Source: Manduca sexta
Taxonomy: Eukaryota; Arthropoda; Insecta; Lepidoptera; Sphingidae
Length of the DNA stretch: 64,000 bases
Assembly (NCBI RefSeq): GCF_014839805.1
Contig: NC_051128.1
Coordinates: 13,220,466-13,284,465, forward strand
Direction of reading: 5' to 3'
Positions 34,301-47,320 of this stretch are shown here, piece after piece (the first letter of the stretch is position 1; the number at the start of each line of letters is the position of its first letter). Made by a program: the position numbers and the translations under genes. The notes below the pieces were generated by a model, which did no database searches, was not told the origin of the DNA, and was given only the letters and a program-made list of their open reading frames with translations.

Positions 34301-36479
34301 TTTAAATAAAATTTTGTGTAAAGAGCACTTATTTTAACATTTAAAGCATTTGCCAAGACAATCAGCAACATCGATTTATTTACAACAAATAAATTATTGC
34401 ATATATAAACATTTATGGCTGATGTCAGTGCTTTAGCGTTAAAAGTTTTTTGTGTAATAGAACCTTGTGGAAACCTGTAAGAAAATGTTTATCCAGGAAG
34501 TAGTAGGCTGTAAGAAACACACTGTAGAAGAAGAATATTATTTGCTGCAATTCCATATATTATTATATTTATTTTTCATTGTTAGTAGAGTATGGAAATA
34601 AAAAAAAATCTTGTTAACTTATATTTAAGTAAGTAATTATGTAAAAACAAAATGTTTCCAAAATTATTAAGCATATAAAAAAATAAACATCAATTATCTA
34701 GTGAAAATTATAATTATTTTTCCGATAGATGCCGCACGTTCAATTAATTAAATAAATTAATAGCAAAATTTTCCTTTAAAATAATTATTAAAGTAAAATT
34801 TAAATATTAATTCATTCATATTTTAAACTCCCTGAATTCTCTAAGTATAAATTTAATGGCAGACTAAAATTAGGTATAATACTGTAATAAAACGCCTAAT
34901 ATATTATGCACATTTATTACACCCACAAAAATTTCTCATCTTCTAAAAATATACGAAACTCAAGGCAATATATCAAATTCTAATATCAAGTATGTAAAGC
35001 CACTCTCATCCGTTTTTAAGTGGTGGATATCTCGGAAGAAATTCCTAAACGTCCATCTTAAAATTTTTGCGCCAAAATATATTTTTAATCTGTTCTGTTC
35101 GTGAAAAGAGTTCGTAAGTCGAAAATTCTTGGTTTCAAAGCATTCCGTAAACGTTATGTTAAAAACTTTTTTTCGCAGTATTTCGTTTTTTCTGTAAGAC
35201 TAGTAGTTATTTAAAATTAAAATGTTTTATTCTTTATTGTTGAAAATTCTTTAAATAGTTCACTCCATAATATTGTGAAATAATAACAATATTGTAAAAC
35301 CTTTTTAAAAGAAATATACATTTACTTCTTCCATCGTAACACTTTGTGCTTTGTAAAGAACATTTTTATAAACATTATATACACATAAACATAGAGATTT
35401 GATAGACCAGTTTTACAACTAATTTCTTGGGTTTAAAAATCAACAATTTAAAAAAAATATATTCGAATTAGGAATATAATCTTACAGCTACATTCAGTTT
35501 AAATAAACAAAACAAATGTAAATACCAATAACTAAGTAAATACTGGCCATTAAAAAAAAGTAGGTAGAGAAAAAAAAACAAAAATACGCAGTAATGTGAC
35601 ACAGTATCAGAGATTCGTTCGGAACCACGTGAATATGTAGAGCGTGAAACAGCAGTGAAATGTGCTAGCGGCAATCCGGGATCATTGTGCACACAATACC
35701 ACAGTCGGGGAACGTGACATTTTCACACGTTGACAAAATGATCAAAAATGAATGATTTGAGAAAGAATTTAAAATCATTTAATTTCAACAAAGTTTTCTA
35801 AATTTGTTTACATGATTGTAAAGAACTTTTGAAAACCTAATAAATAGTCGTTTTGGATATGACGGCTAACCAACACACCGCAATTCATAATTTATTCTTA
35901 AAGACAGTGTAATAATGGACATTTTGAAACTAGTTTCTAATATCTCAGAATGAGAAGGTTAAGACAATGCTTGCTCATTTAATGTCCTGCATATTACTGT
36001 TTATAGATATCAAGTACATATCTACATCGCATCTCTCTCAGGTGAACGAATTACTAGCCTTTCCGATATTAAAAATAAACACCAACTATAATCCTCAAAC
36101 ATGGCATACGAAAAAACTTTTATTAATACTCTGAAAACGATGCACTACGTCGCTTTCAGATATAACCCCAACGGAGAGTATTTCCGAACTATGTTAACGA
36201 AACGCGAAACAGGAATGAATAAAGTTACCGAAATAATGCAATGCTCTCTATATATTATAATAATATTAACAACATAGATGTTGTTTAAGCCGATTTACAT
36301 TTTGGAAAGCAAATATTCAACGTTATACTCAGAGTTTTTGAAAGAGTTGATGTCTAGAGAAAAACCGGAAAATTGAAAGTCGGACAAACACACTTAGGAT
36401 TCCTACCTTCGCCTCTTTTAGATGTTTGTTAGAAGGACCACGTAAAACCACGAAGGACTTTCAAGAACACGACCTATAA

Positions 36480-36735
36480 TAATAAAGAAAACGAACAAAA
36501 AGAAGAAGAAGTACACGCAGATACGATTAGACAGAATGGGATGAAATAATACACACGGATAGACCATGTCTTGGATTAACATATAAGCTACCTTCTTCCC
36601 TTAATTTGTTCCTATAGGATACAATATAATTTTTAAATATATGGCGCATAAGTTTAACAAATTATATTAATAGTATTTTAACTTTAATAATGGGAAAGTT
36701 TTTTCATGCGAGCCAAGCCGCGAGCAACACCTCTT
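36480..36735 (+). repeat. Helitron-like element, family J, worn copy
   Basis: It shares ggatagaccatgtct, aatttgttcctatagg and the end catgcgagccaagccgcgag-caacacct with the copy at 23266-23574. The CTAG terminus is mutated. Confidence 0.5.
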
Positions 36736-37761
36736 ATTTCATATTTATTATTATTAGTTATAAGAACATTATAACTAACATTATTTAAAAATTTTAACCA
36801 AATCCCCTCGCCTCTTACTATGATTCAAAAAACCTTTGAATTCTAACAGCAGCGAAACAGAGTGATCTTAGTAGTTGCCTGTTTATTACAAAACCCTAAA
36901 TACTCTTTACCAACTAATGCTGGTATATGCCTTCTAGGAAAAAATACAAAAGAATCCCTAAACCGACCGCAGTGGATTCAAAATAGATATAACAGACCCA
37001 CATTATTCATCCCAAAAGCCATCTGGGGCTGTAATCCGGGACTCGGTCGACTAAAGTGGGGATTCTTGTAAATAAATATAATTTGATATTTTATTGTATT
37101 TCGTTCGCGTTTCCAAACTACTAAATGTAAAGATAATAACTTTCCAACACAAAAATGAAAAAACACGCGAGATTTCGAGGATAGATTTTCTGATGATTGT
37201 AATGATGATGAACTGATTGGGCTGAGTGATGCTCGTACAGTACATACATGGTCGAAACAAGCATCAAACAAGCAATTTACTCGTCTTTCATTTGATTGAA
37301 AACCTCTAAAACTACTGTCTTCTACAGATCTAAATGTTACTACTGTTTGTGGATAGTGAACGGTGAGGCAAGCAACTATCTCGTTATTAATTAAAGTATA
37401 ATCGATATAAATTGAGAACCTCCTAATTTTTTTGGATGTCGATGAAAACACTTTCCTATAACTACTTTAAACGAAGTGCCAGTAACTGGGTTGTCCTTAA
37501 TCGGAAGTGCGGCGGCCCGCCGGATATTGAACGAAGGCCGGAACCGCTAATACGCGAACATGCAACCTAAACGAGGCTTCTTTGGTGAAGAAAAACTAGA
37601 ACCGGATATAAACGGTTTTGATTGACAGGTAAATCGGTGTTGGAATGAAGTACTTTTGGGGAAATAAAGAAGTATCGGAAAAACAAGGTGAATAGATCTC
37701 GTGGAGATGAAAAAGAATGGATATGGACTGAAATTATTATTAGATAACGCAACTAACTAAT

Positions 37762-37985
37762 ACACGCATCTTATCCCCTAATAATTTTTAGGTCTTCTCT
37801 CTATGTGTATTTCGTCCCATAACGTGATAGAGTGCGGACCTATCACTATTTTAGACATAAATTCCAGATCCTAGGCGGATATTTCGCAAAAAACCCCAAT
37901 AGCATTTTGCCCGACTAGGGATTCGCGCCCGAGACCTCATAGTGATAGTCTTACTGCGCATGCAATATAACTACGCCATCGCACA
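37762..37985 (-). mobile_element. tRNA-derived SINE, family E, worn copy
   Basis: The minus strand retains a head near gatggcgtagttatattgcat, a decayed B box, and the body with ctatcacgttatggg. Many substitutions. Confidence 0.65.
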
Positions 37986-39080
37986 GATCATTTATGATCA
38001 TACTATTAAGTACGTAATTTTAACGGTATCATAAGTTTCAGGATGACTCTCAAAAGTCTAATCTAAAACATTATTTGAATATACTGATAAAGCTCTAATA
38101 TAGTCATAGAAATTATTCTACCTCAACTTAGTTTCTTTCGCATTGCCTCATATTTTTATAGCAAAATGTTCCTTTTTACTTTTTGTTAAGAATGATTCCT
38201 TAATTTAGCCTTTGCTCTTTAGTTCTTTCCACCTTTCCTTAAGATGATTGATTATATGCAATAATGACCGTAACACCATTTTATTCTTTAGTATCTTGAT
38301 ATTCTATAGACCTAATTATTACTGGTACATCATTACCATCACAATATTACTGCGTCATTACCATATCTACTAGATTCTGTGGTATCACAATCAATGCGTC
38401 CAGTGGCGAGTGCTAGTCCATTGTGCAAGCCTGTCGTACCGTGTCATCCCGATTGGAATTCATTCCCGCGTTCTGTGTGAAGCTAATTGCGAATTGTCAT
38501 TACCATTATTTTCAACCATTGTCAATTCTGCTTTCACGAGATGCTTTTGTTTGTTTGATGTTTGTAATCATTTTTTTTCATTATCATTTTTAATTCAGCT
38601 TAGTGTTCTTTGAGAAACAATACATACTATTTCAACATAAAGTATTTACATTGTTGAGTGTTTCTCAAAATAAATGTACGATACAATATAGGTTTAAAGA
38701 AATGTTGCATTTATTTCTGTCAAATCTATGTTTTGGTCTTAATACATTAATTCCATATATTATTTGATAGAACGGTTTTATTAAGACAAACAAATATAAG
38801 GCAGATGAGACATAGAAAATCGTAACAATATTTCCTAAAAACTATTTCGTTGCGTACTTTTATTTTAAGAAGTACTCAAGCAGTGTTTTACGACTGTCTT
38901 CAAACGACCCCGATCTTAATCTTTGATCCGATCCCGAGAATAAATCAAATTGAAATACGTGATTTGTATAATATCAAAAACCTTGTTCTGATTGGTCCAT
39001 TTTCACGATGGATTGAAAACGGATTGAGATCGTTTATTGAAAATGGCGGGTCATATCAAAATCCCGATTACTTGAACATA

Positions 39081-39450
39081 ATCTAGATCATTGATTCCCA
39101 AATTGGTCCAGATGGACTCCAGGGATTCACGGAAGACTCGACGAGGGTCTACGTTGGCGTGACCAAAAATTGGGGGCTCACAATTCGTAAGCGGTCTACG
39201 ATTTATCTGGTTTGATAATAAAGTACTAAAATGTTGACTTGACTTCAACTATCAATGCAGATAATATTGATAGGAGTCATAAGACACGGTGACCCCAATA
39301 TGCATAGTGCAGAGGACCCTCGCGAGGGCTAGCAGGTAATTGTAATGTATTGTCTCCGCTAAAGAAAAACAAAAAACAAACGTCCATCGGAACCAGCAAA
39401 ACTTTGAAAGTAGTTCATCAGAAAAAAAAATAGAAACCTCTGATCTAGAT
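39081..39450. mobile_element. non-autonomous hAT element with 8 bp target duplication
   Basis: The element 39089-39442 (354 bp) starts CATTGATTCCCAAATTGG and ends aacctCTG. Perfect direct repeats atctagat flank it at 39081-39088 and 39443-39450, the 8 bp length typical of hAT. Inner blocks (ttggtcc...ggactccaggg, tctacgttggcg, aaaattggggg) parallel those of the element at 49998-50837, so both belong to one family. The terminal repeats are weak. No transposase frame. Confidence 0.75.
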
Positions 39451-40887
39451 GAACACAATTATCCGTCTATTGCCAAAACATAACCACTAGGACTAAATCC
39501 TTTAATACGACATAAGCCTCTTTTATTGCTTCTGACAGCTTAGTTTCTCATTACCATCGTTATAGTGACCAAAATGATTAAAACTTCAATTTGTTTTCAA
39601 GTTTCGATTCCAGTATACCAAGATAAATTCAAACACCATTAAAACTTAAAGTTAAAACTCGTTAAAGTTCGTAATGATCTTTTGATTCGCGATAGAAAAT
39701 TGAAAGGTAGTTGGAGTTAGTTTACACCGTAGCGTATTGAGAGGCTGAGATTAAGATATTTTTTCCATAAGAAAATAGTTACACTTAACATACCTTTAGT
39801 AGTAGACAGATTATTGTTTAGCGCCTCATAATTATCTTACTAATATAAATATAAGTATTGTTTTACTAACCCAAATTAGTCTATGTTACTTACTTGATTA
39901 ATAATAATAAATAAATAAATAACACTCCACACTACGCTCTGCATGTATCGTAGTTTCTTATGTAAGTGTAACATTATAGATAGTGTTTAGAACACTAACA
40001 AAGACAGTGGAAGGGAAGACTAATACAATTATTTTAAAGATTTTCCCTACCTACGCTTATCTCACTTGAATAAGCGTGGGCGAAACATACTTTAAATCTT
40101 TTAGAATTTAATTTGATATAGATTTTGCTCTGTCTGTAACGTCACTCTCGGGAATAGTGTTGGACAAATCATTTTACAACCCACACAAAATATTGTCCAA
40201 TCTAAATAATTGCCTCTGATTCGAACACTAGACTGGTTCACAACTAATTTAACTACTAGACCAAAGAAAGCGACTAATAATTTAAAACATCAGGGATCTT
40301 AACTTTTTCATATTTCTGAAACCACGATAAAAAATTTTAACTTTCCGATACTACTCCCCATAAACAGTAACGGCATCATACAAAACGTTTAATGAGGCCT
40401 AATACTACTCTTCAAACCAGAAATATAATAATATTAAATTAACCTAATTATGCGTGGACTTTTCAATGCATGACGTCAAGGGTAACCTACGAATACCCAC
40501 AAACTTCAAACAGAAACCCGCAAGAATAATGGACCTAAAGAAATCTTTTCAAAAATATTGATAGCAGAAAGATGTTTTGAAAACGAAAATTCTTTTACAC
40601 TGAACCGCGACCTATTTAGCTGACTTCGACGTGGCCTAATGAGCAATTTCCGAACGAAGCAAACTAATGAACTATTCTGTAAGCTTCGACGATGAAAATA
40701 ATTGCAACGTTTAAATATGCAGCTCGGAAAAACTGGTTTTAAACGGTTAGCGAGAGAATATAACTCTCCGACTAAAAAATACTTGCGGATTAACTTCGAA
40801 TGCTTTGTAGGTTTTAAAGTTTGTTGAATAATGTTTACGGTTGCATGGGAATGATTCTTTGCTTCTTGCGAAGCTAAAAAAATTTAA

Positions 40888-41068
40888 AAGTATGATTATG
40901 ATTCCTTCTGAACTGAATTTCGGCAACAGCGGGTAATTTTAACGGAGGGCAGCCAAGTATGCAGGAGATATACTACACAAGTACGTTTCTTCACTCTCAT
41001 AGTTCGGTGAGATGGCAATCCGACATGACCGGAAAGAGATCAGGACCAACGACTTTACGTGCTTTGAA
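40888..41068 (-). mobile_element. family F SINE body fragment
   Basis: It shares attccttctgaactgaatt, ttcactctcatagttcggtg and ggctttacgtgct-type blocks in the same order as 19375-19772. Head missing. Confidence 0.6.
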
Positions 41069-41782
41069 AGAAAAAAGTATGTATATATTTGGCTGTAAAG
41101 GGACTAATTTAGTTTAAATATAACTGGCGGCAAGAGGTTAGAAATAGCTGGCTCAATAAATAAAAAAAAACTTGCTTTACATTCTAAATATTATCAGGTG
41201 CAAATTCTAAGATTTTATGTTTTTTGTACTGAACGTTGCACTCCTATTTTCTTCAAACATTAACTTCTCTCACAAAAGCACAAAATGTCACGAATTTCTA
41301 CTTTTTTTAAGTTAGCATATTTTATGACAGGTTTTAAAATATTATTGCAGCTTGTAAAAAAGTATGCGGTAAAAATATTATAATAAATTGTCTAGCCATC
41401 TTGAATAATGGCCGGCATTAAAATACCTCTGGGTTATATTATTAAAACGTCAATTTATTTGTGATTTGATAATAAATAGTTTTTCTAGAAGATAAATTAT
41501 ATTTTGAATAAAAAAAAAGAAACCTTTATTCTTTTAAAGACAATTTTATGCGCAACTGAATATCTTTTTTCATCTTAATTTATTATTGTGTATCAAACTG
41601 CATAATAAGATTATCATGCATTTATTATTTATTATAATTACCTAAAATTTTATATACTAATAAACTGTTACATTAACACGCGCTTGATTTAACGTTTCCG
41701 ATCATACGCTCATGATCCGAAATTGGCACTTATCAATTTTCCAAAAACGACCTAAAATTGATTTACAAAACTAATGCAGTAC

Positions 41783-41941
41783 CTTGCTTCTATTCCTGGG
41801 GTCTCTGAAGTCTTCCTTCGAAGCCTTCCGCCTCTTGTCCTTGAGTATCATTCGAGCGGCTGCAAACGCCATTTTGATGCTGAGCAGGGGTCTTCTCGCG
41901 TCGTGTGCCACTTCTATTACACCCTCAAGTTCTCGTTCACG
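41783..41941 (-). CDS. probable internal exon of an unidentified gene
   Basis: On the minus strand this stretch reads 53 codons with no stop and is clearly less AT-rich than both flanks. The 3' edge is AAG followed by GTACTG, a good splice donor (GT on plus 41781-41782). The 5' edge is uncertain: the longest open frame starts after AATAG at 41942-41946, a weak acceptor without a pyrimidine tract, and other AG positions nearby would also work. The peptide is mixed basic and acidic: it begins around RERELEGVIEVAHD, passes ARRPLLSIKMAFAAARM, and ends KEDFRDPRNRSK. The Met at 41872-41870 has a CAAAATGG context, so it could instead be a first coding exon. An upstream frame stop means the exon cannot extend further without splicing. 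I do not recognise the family. The longer plus-strand frames here are antisense shadows. Confidence 0.5.
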
Positions 41942-42547
41942 CTATTCCTATCACTTAGGAGTCTAATCACAGCTGATTTAGGCGCTTATAACCATTAATA
42001 GAACGTAATCACAGATTTAAATTTGGAATTGACTAATTAATTGCTTTGATTATCTACTGCTAATCGACTTAAACATTCACTTTATTCGATATTTAAAATT
42101 ATTGCCCACTTCGTTGTTAATAATTACTATATAATGTATAGCACTTTTATAATTGATGATTTTTAATCTGAAAAAACGATTTTATCCTGGTTTACGATTT
42201 TGTTTCCAATATACTTGCCCACAGTTTAACCCATATTGATCACAGCATATCTTGTAATTTGTAATTGACAATTCTCGGCGGATCTATTGTGTTATAAATA
42301 TTGAATTTGCCTTTGTCTAGTAAATTCTCATTTCGCTTGAAGTGTTAAATTATTCAAGCGGATTCGTACCACGTCAGCCCTCAATACGATTACAATAAAT
42401 CTTCTCCTATCTATCAATTTATTTGAGAAAAGGTATCGAGTAAATCTTTTTAATGACGAATATTATTATCATTGAAGTTATAAACATGGTACTCTGACTT
42501 ATTTACAGGTTATGTATTATAAATATTAGTAGAAATGATTGTGTTAA

Positions 42548-42856
42548 TATAAAATCAGCCGTATATTATATACCGTCCTTGCTTTGCACGGGCCTCCTCT
42601 ACTACTGAGAGGGATTAGACCTTAGTCCACCACGCTGGCCTAGTGCAGATTGTAGGACTATACACACCCTCAAAATTCCTATAAAGAACTTCTCAGGTAC
42701 GCAGGTTTCCCCACGATGTTTTCCTTCACTATAAAAGCAACGGATAATTCACAAAGAATACACTCATAATTTTATAGTAAAGTCAGAGGTGTATGCTTGG
42801 GATTCGAACTTGCGGACATTCGTCTCGGCAGTCCATTCCACACCGAACTAGGCAAC
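42548..42856 (-). mobile_element. tRNA-derived SINE, family A
   Basis: Tail, body (cccacgatgttttccttcac) and a worn head (gaactaggcaacggtgat) are in family order. Moderately diverged. Confidence 0.75.
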
Positions 42857-42899
42857 GGTGATCTATCTATTCGTAACGACGTAAAAATATGTTTTTCGT

Positions 42900-43290
42900 T
42901 CGTTATTTAGAGTTTCATTTACCAGAACTAAGTGATTCCTTGTTACCGCATGTCTCCTGAACGACGACTTCCTGTATACGTTAAAGTACTTTAGGTACAA
43001 TACTAGACGAACTAAGTTTGACTGCAGTTCCATTCCGAGACGGACTGCAACTGCACAAGTCGCGGCTGTTATATATGAATAAGATTGATGTCTCGCTAAT
43101 CTTATTTTAGTACAGATTCTATTGAGGCAGCGCTCTGCGGTCCGCGTCACCTCTTGTGCTGCAGTCAGCCGCAGCCGAACTCTGCAATGTACCGTTACTC
43201 GGAATCATTTTCATAGAATCTCATAAAAATCAGTAATGTCGCTTGCAGCTTGCAGTCTGCGGTTGCAGTCTGCAGTTCGTTCCGGACTTG
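42900..43290. repeat. CTGCAG-rich patch
   Basis: Short motifs built on CTGCAG and CTGCGG recur (gcttgcagcttgcagtctgc, ggttgcagtctgcag, gactgcagttcc, gtgctgcagtcagccgc). It looks like a simple-sequence-derived or MITE interior. An antisense frame of 95 codons crosses part of it and is not supported as a gene. Confidence 0.4.
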
Positions 43291-43828
43291 TACCTTTATA
43301 CTCTCTGAAATTCTCTATTACTTCGTTCAGATAAAACTTCATCATGAGTGAATTACTTTCATAAAAACAAGGTACTAAAGTGTTAACTACAACGAACAAT
43401 TGCTTTAACAAGTGTACCAACTCTCTGATGCATTTCCGTCATTGAAATATCATCTTAATACTGATGAAAATAAAGTTAACAATAGCTTATCTGATATTTT
43501 AATTTATTTTAACTATTATTTGAAAAGCGATCTTAATACATGAGAAATAGAGTTAGCAATTGGTTGTACGATACGATCTGTAGAATTCAATTCGCATCCT
43601 CCCGTCCGGCACATAGGAAGTGATTTTATTCGTCGCAAATCTTATTTTCCGCTTTACTATTACATTGTCAGACCTTTTTCATATAAATATGGCAAAGAAA
43701 TCATATTTTTATGCCACAAAATTCATTCCCTGAAAGCATTATTTGGGATTTGTAAGGAGTAGTTATTGGTCGCTTTGAGATATTTTAAAATGTTTGTAAT
43801 TTTATTAGATTAATAAATTCACTGGTGA

Positions 43829-44133
43829 TAAGGTCTCTCATATGTGAGGGTCCATCTGGTTAGGTACTACCGCAATGTCTATTTCTGACGTCAAGCAGCA
43901 GTGTGTAGTCACTGTAGTTTTCCGGTTTGAGGAACATTGTAGCCAGTGTAACTACTGGCCATAATAAGACTTAACATCTCATGCCTCAGGATGGCAAGCG
44001 TAGTGGAATACCTAACTATACTTTGTAATTCAAGGTGTTGGATGGTGTTTCTATTTTTTATGGGCAGTCGTATTGCTTACCACCCGACGACCGGTAAGCT
44101 CGTCTCGTCATTCAAAGAAATAAAAAAAAACAA
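43829..44133 (+). mobile_element. RTE-like LINE 3' end (family D), long copy
   Basis: Co-linear with 25151-25456 from aggtctctcatatgtgaggg to the A-run after cgtctcgtcattcaaag. No coding part. Confidence 0.75.
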
Positions 44134-44679
44134 TTTCTATATTTAATCCTGGCATGGAAATCAATATACAAGAACGAACAAAAGGCAAAATATAGCCAAG
44201 CCTACAACTGCATATAAATGGATTTCGGATCCATTTTATTAAAACGCAACGAAGCGTAAAAATCAAAGCCCAAACGAATTGTACTGATTGGTACAATTTA
44301 TGAAAACGGTATAGTCTGCTGCATTTCTATGCCACATGTATTGAGGTAAGCCGCGTTAGAAAGCAATGGAATGTAAAAATACGCTTGGAGAAATGTGCTT
44401 CGCCAGTTCGTCTTGCACAAAATGTGTTATAGATTTTCTCCACATCGGCTGAGGCTTGAATACTTGATGTAGACCACATTGCTGGTTAGACAGAAACTAA
44501 CGTAGATCTTGGACCTAGATGTTTCTTCTACCACCAGCTAGTATATCCTGTAGACCAAGCCTCTTCAATACAGGATCTATCACCATTTCACCAAATCAAT
44601 TAAATAAATTTTCTTATCCCTCGTTCTTTTAATACATTCGAAATTCAAATGTTGACATTTTACGGCAATGGTGACCCTA

Positions 44680-44870
44680 CTGTGTCTAATGGTACCTAAG
44701 TGAAATAGGGTGCAAGGACAGTGTTAAGTGATAAGATGCGATTACCCCTCACCAGTCGGCATTATTATGCCGGCCTGTTTGCAACCGTATATACGTACAC
44801 AGGCTGATCCCGAAACACTACCCAAGTAGGTCATTATGGCGGTTTTCACCCCTTGTGTACAAATTCTATC
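44680..44870 (-). mobile_element. retroposon family C copy
   Basis: It contains gatgcgattacccctcacca, attatgccggcctgtttgc, acacaggctgatcccg and cattatggcggttttca. Left end degraded, right end truncated. Confidence 0.7.
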
Positions 44871-46014
44871 AGAAAAATAACTCTAAAACTATTTTAATCC
44901 ATTAATACCTTGGTCTAACCCACCATGACTCAGCTAATTAAATTTCTCAACCTCAATCCACTTGAAAATACATAGCCCGCTAATGAAATCGCATTCGTTC
45001 CAGTAGTTAGTAACACCTGCATCCTACAAATTCATTTTTTACGTAGAAAATCCATTTATTTTTATTCACTTTTTTTTTCATTGGCTCTTTAATTGCAATC
45101 ATTTACCAGTTTATAGCAAGTTATTTTTCCCTTTACTGGGGCAATGAAGTAATGAAATATAACGTGATATTTTGCATAAAGTTAGTTTGTTGGACAAAAA
45201 GCTATCTTACGACATATAATAGGACGCGGCCTAACCTTTACTTTTCGACAAAGAACAAGACCATATATAAGGTCATTTTGACATTAAGTTACTAAATGAA
45301 ACCGCATACTTGTCTTCACCATTGCTGACGTTGTGCCAAAAATCATAAATTAATAACGAATATTTTAAAGAAAAATCCTGGTTATAGTTTTCTGATTTTT
45401 TGAGCATTTTGTAGTTTAATGGCAATTTGGCGTGTGTGTGAGCGTATTTCTGACTGAAAGTATGATGTTGCTGCTGCAACAAATTCTCTTAGAGTAGTAG
45501 TAGTGGGTTTAGGGCGCGTAAACTTCAAATTACTTTTTATTAATATTTATTTTGTTCGAAACTTACACTTTTTTACTTCACATCTATGTCTCATGTAACT
45601 TATTATAAAGTGTTATTTCCAAGTAGATAAGTATGTAGTTATATTTAGTTACGCGATGTCAAAATGACCCTGTATATACCTACTCATGACCATATCATGC
45701 ACACTTGTTTTTTAATATTTTTTAAGGAACTTGATCGTAATTTCAAGACCAATGCGCTCTGTCCGCTTCCACGTATAATCACTCTCTTTTCACTATGTTA
45801 AAATATTTTATATTAAAACCCTACCCTGAACCTAACCTAAACCGAAAAAAAATATTTATGATGCCTACACTGAAACCAATTATGAGGTATAATAATTGTT
45901 TTATTTGGCAGATCAGTGTGCAGAAACAAATGTGTTTTAGATTTATTTATGTATCCATTCATAACGACAAGAAACTATACGTTGTGTGTTGCATTTTTTT
46001 CGTAGTACCCGCAC

Positions 46015-46247
46015 ACACTCACGCTCACGCATTACGGCGTCAACTCCGAAGGGGTGCAACAACGCACCGTCTGTGTCCCATGATGTGATAGGGGGAGAGC
46101 CTATCGCTGTACCGGCCACAAATTCCAGACTCCGGGCTAGTACTGAGCAGAAACACCTAATATAATTTTGCCCTATCTGAGATTCGAACCCAGGTCCTCA
46201 GAACAATAGCTTACATACGCGACGGTAGACAAGCACGCCAAGGTAGG
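46015..46247 (-). mobile_element. tRNA-derived SINE, family E
   Basis: The minus strand has B box gggttcgaatctcaga, body blocks and the gcacc-ccttcgg end. A 97-codon frame on the plus strand runs into it, which argues against that frame. Confidence 0.75.
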
Positions 46248-46626
46248 CTGTGTAGTAATTGCAATGATAGTGACAGATTTTTTTAGAACGGGAAAGAAGA
46301 AAACTGACGACGCGTTTCTAAATGGTGTAAGAGTGCTTATTACTTTTACCCTAAAAAATCCTCTAACATTTCTAGAATAAGAATACAAGTGGGTGAATAA
46401 TGTTTAAAGTTATAACTTAATAATATAAGCCTTTATTCAGATAAAGAGTTATAAATTAATTTTACAGCTTATACTAACTACTCTCGCGAGTCGGTGACAC
46501 CGATACCAAGATCTATTTGACCAACTTTGGCAAAGGGCTCTCCCATATCATTCCACACTGTTCTATTCAGCGCTTCTCTAGTCAACGTTTTCCCCGCTAC
46601 GATCTTTATTTCATCTCATACTCTGT

Positions 46627-46709
46627 TATAATAATAATAATAATATCAGACCTGTATTATATACTTGCCCACTGCTGAGCACGGGCCTCCTCTACTACTG
46701 AGAGGGATA
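46627..46709 (-). mobile_element. family A SINE tail fragment
   Basis: (AAT)n followed by atcagacctgtattatatac and tactactgagagggat; the rest is missing. Very little divergence, so it may be a short 5'-truncated insertion. Confidence 0.75.
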
Positions 46710-46763
46710 CTCTGTTGGAGGGATAGATCATACTCTGTTGCTACTTCTAAATTATACAGTCTT

Positions 46764-46930
46764 AATTATAAAAATTTCGCGAAGAACACAAATTTACTCG
46801 ATCAGCTGTAAGTCAAAACCCGCTATCTTGCCTCTTAATAAAGTTTAAACTAGGAAACTGATGATGTTTTTGACAGCTATTTAAGCAATTCTTAACCACC
46901 ACTTGACGCAAAAACAAAGTTTATAAGACT
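46764..46930 (+). mobile_element. MITE family I copy
   Basis: It shares about 115 bp (tttactcgatcagctgtaag, cttgcctcttaataaagttt, gttttaaccacc-type blocks) with 54237-54420 in inverse orientation. Ends are less clear than in the other copy. Confidence 0.6.
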
Positions 46931-47097
46931 GATAATGTATATTGTATTTTATATGTTATATTAAGTGTATTTAGTATGCAACGCCTTCATGAGACTTTAT
47001 TATACTTATAAACAATGAAAACTTCTCACTAAAGGACATTAATTCCAAATTGTGTTAATAAAGTTAATGATAAAGTTTTATAATTCCAAATTTCATA

Positions 47098-47320
47098 CTA
47101 CTCATATTATGTATGAGAAAGTTAGTAAATATGTTTCAATGTTTGTTAGTTTAAAATGTAGAAACCGCTGTGTGGATATACATAAAATTTGGCAGACAGA
47201 ACAAGTTTTGAATTAACATAAAAAAGAGTATCTAAAAAGTATTTTATCTCGGAGATGTGCACACACTCCCTTACTTTTTTACTTCTATTACTTTCATGCA
47301 TGCGAAACCGCGAGCATTAT
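47098..47320 (+). repeat. Helitron-like element, family J, worn copy
   Basis: It resembles family J in ttcaatgtttgttagtttaaa, a gaaaccgctg block and the end catgcgaaaccgcgagcatt. The terminus is not intact. Confidence 0.45.

Larger units (their letters stand above)
27361..41782. other. intergenic or intronic stretch without a recognised gene
   Basis: Apart from the listed SINEs, Helitrons, hAT element and duplications, I see no splice-bounded coding signal on either strand. 29650-30090, 31640-35460 and 39830-40880 are AT-rich with no feature I can support. A GC-rich island at 37500-37560 is embedded in AT-rich DNA but its frames are broken within about 25 codons. Confidence 0.5.

Noticed and set aside
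36978..37451. Longest open frame in the window, 157 codons on the minus strand
   Set aside because: It has low-complexity Ser/Phe-rich composition, no recognisable domain, no splice context and no GC rise. Its length is within chance for 64 kb read in six frames.
41774..41998. 74- and 60-codon plus-strand frames over the proposed minus-strand exon
   Set aside because: They are antisense shadows; the splice donor and composition favour the minus strand.
42863..43150. 95-codon minus-strand frame
   Set aside because: It lies in the CTGCAG-rich patch, abuts a SINE head and shows no domain.
45795..46088. 97-codon plus-strand frame
   Set aside because: It ends inside a family E SINE and has no domain or conserved context.
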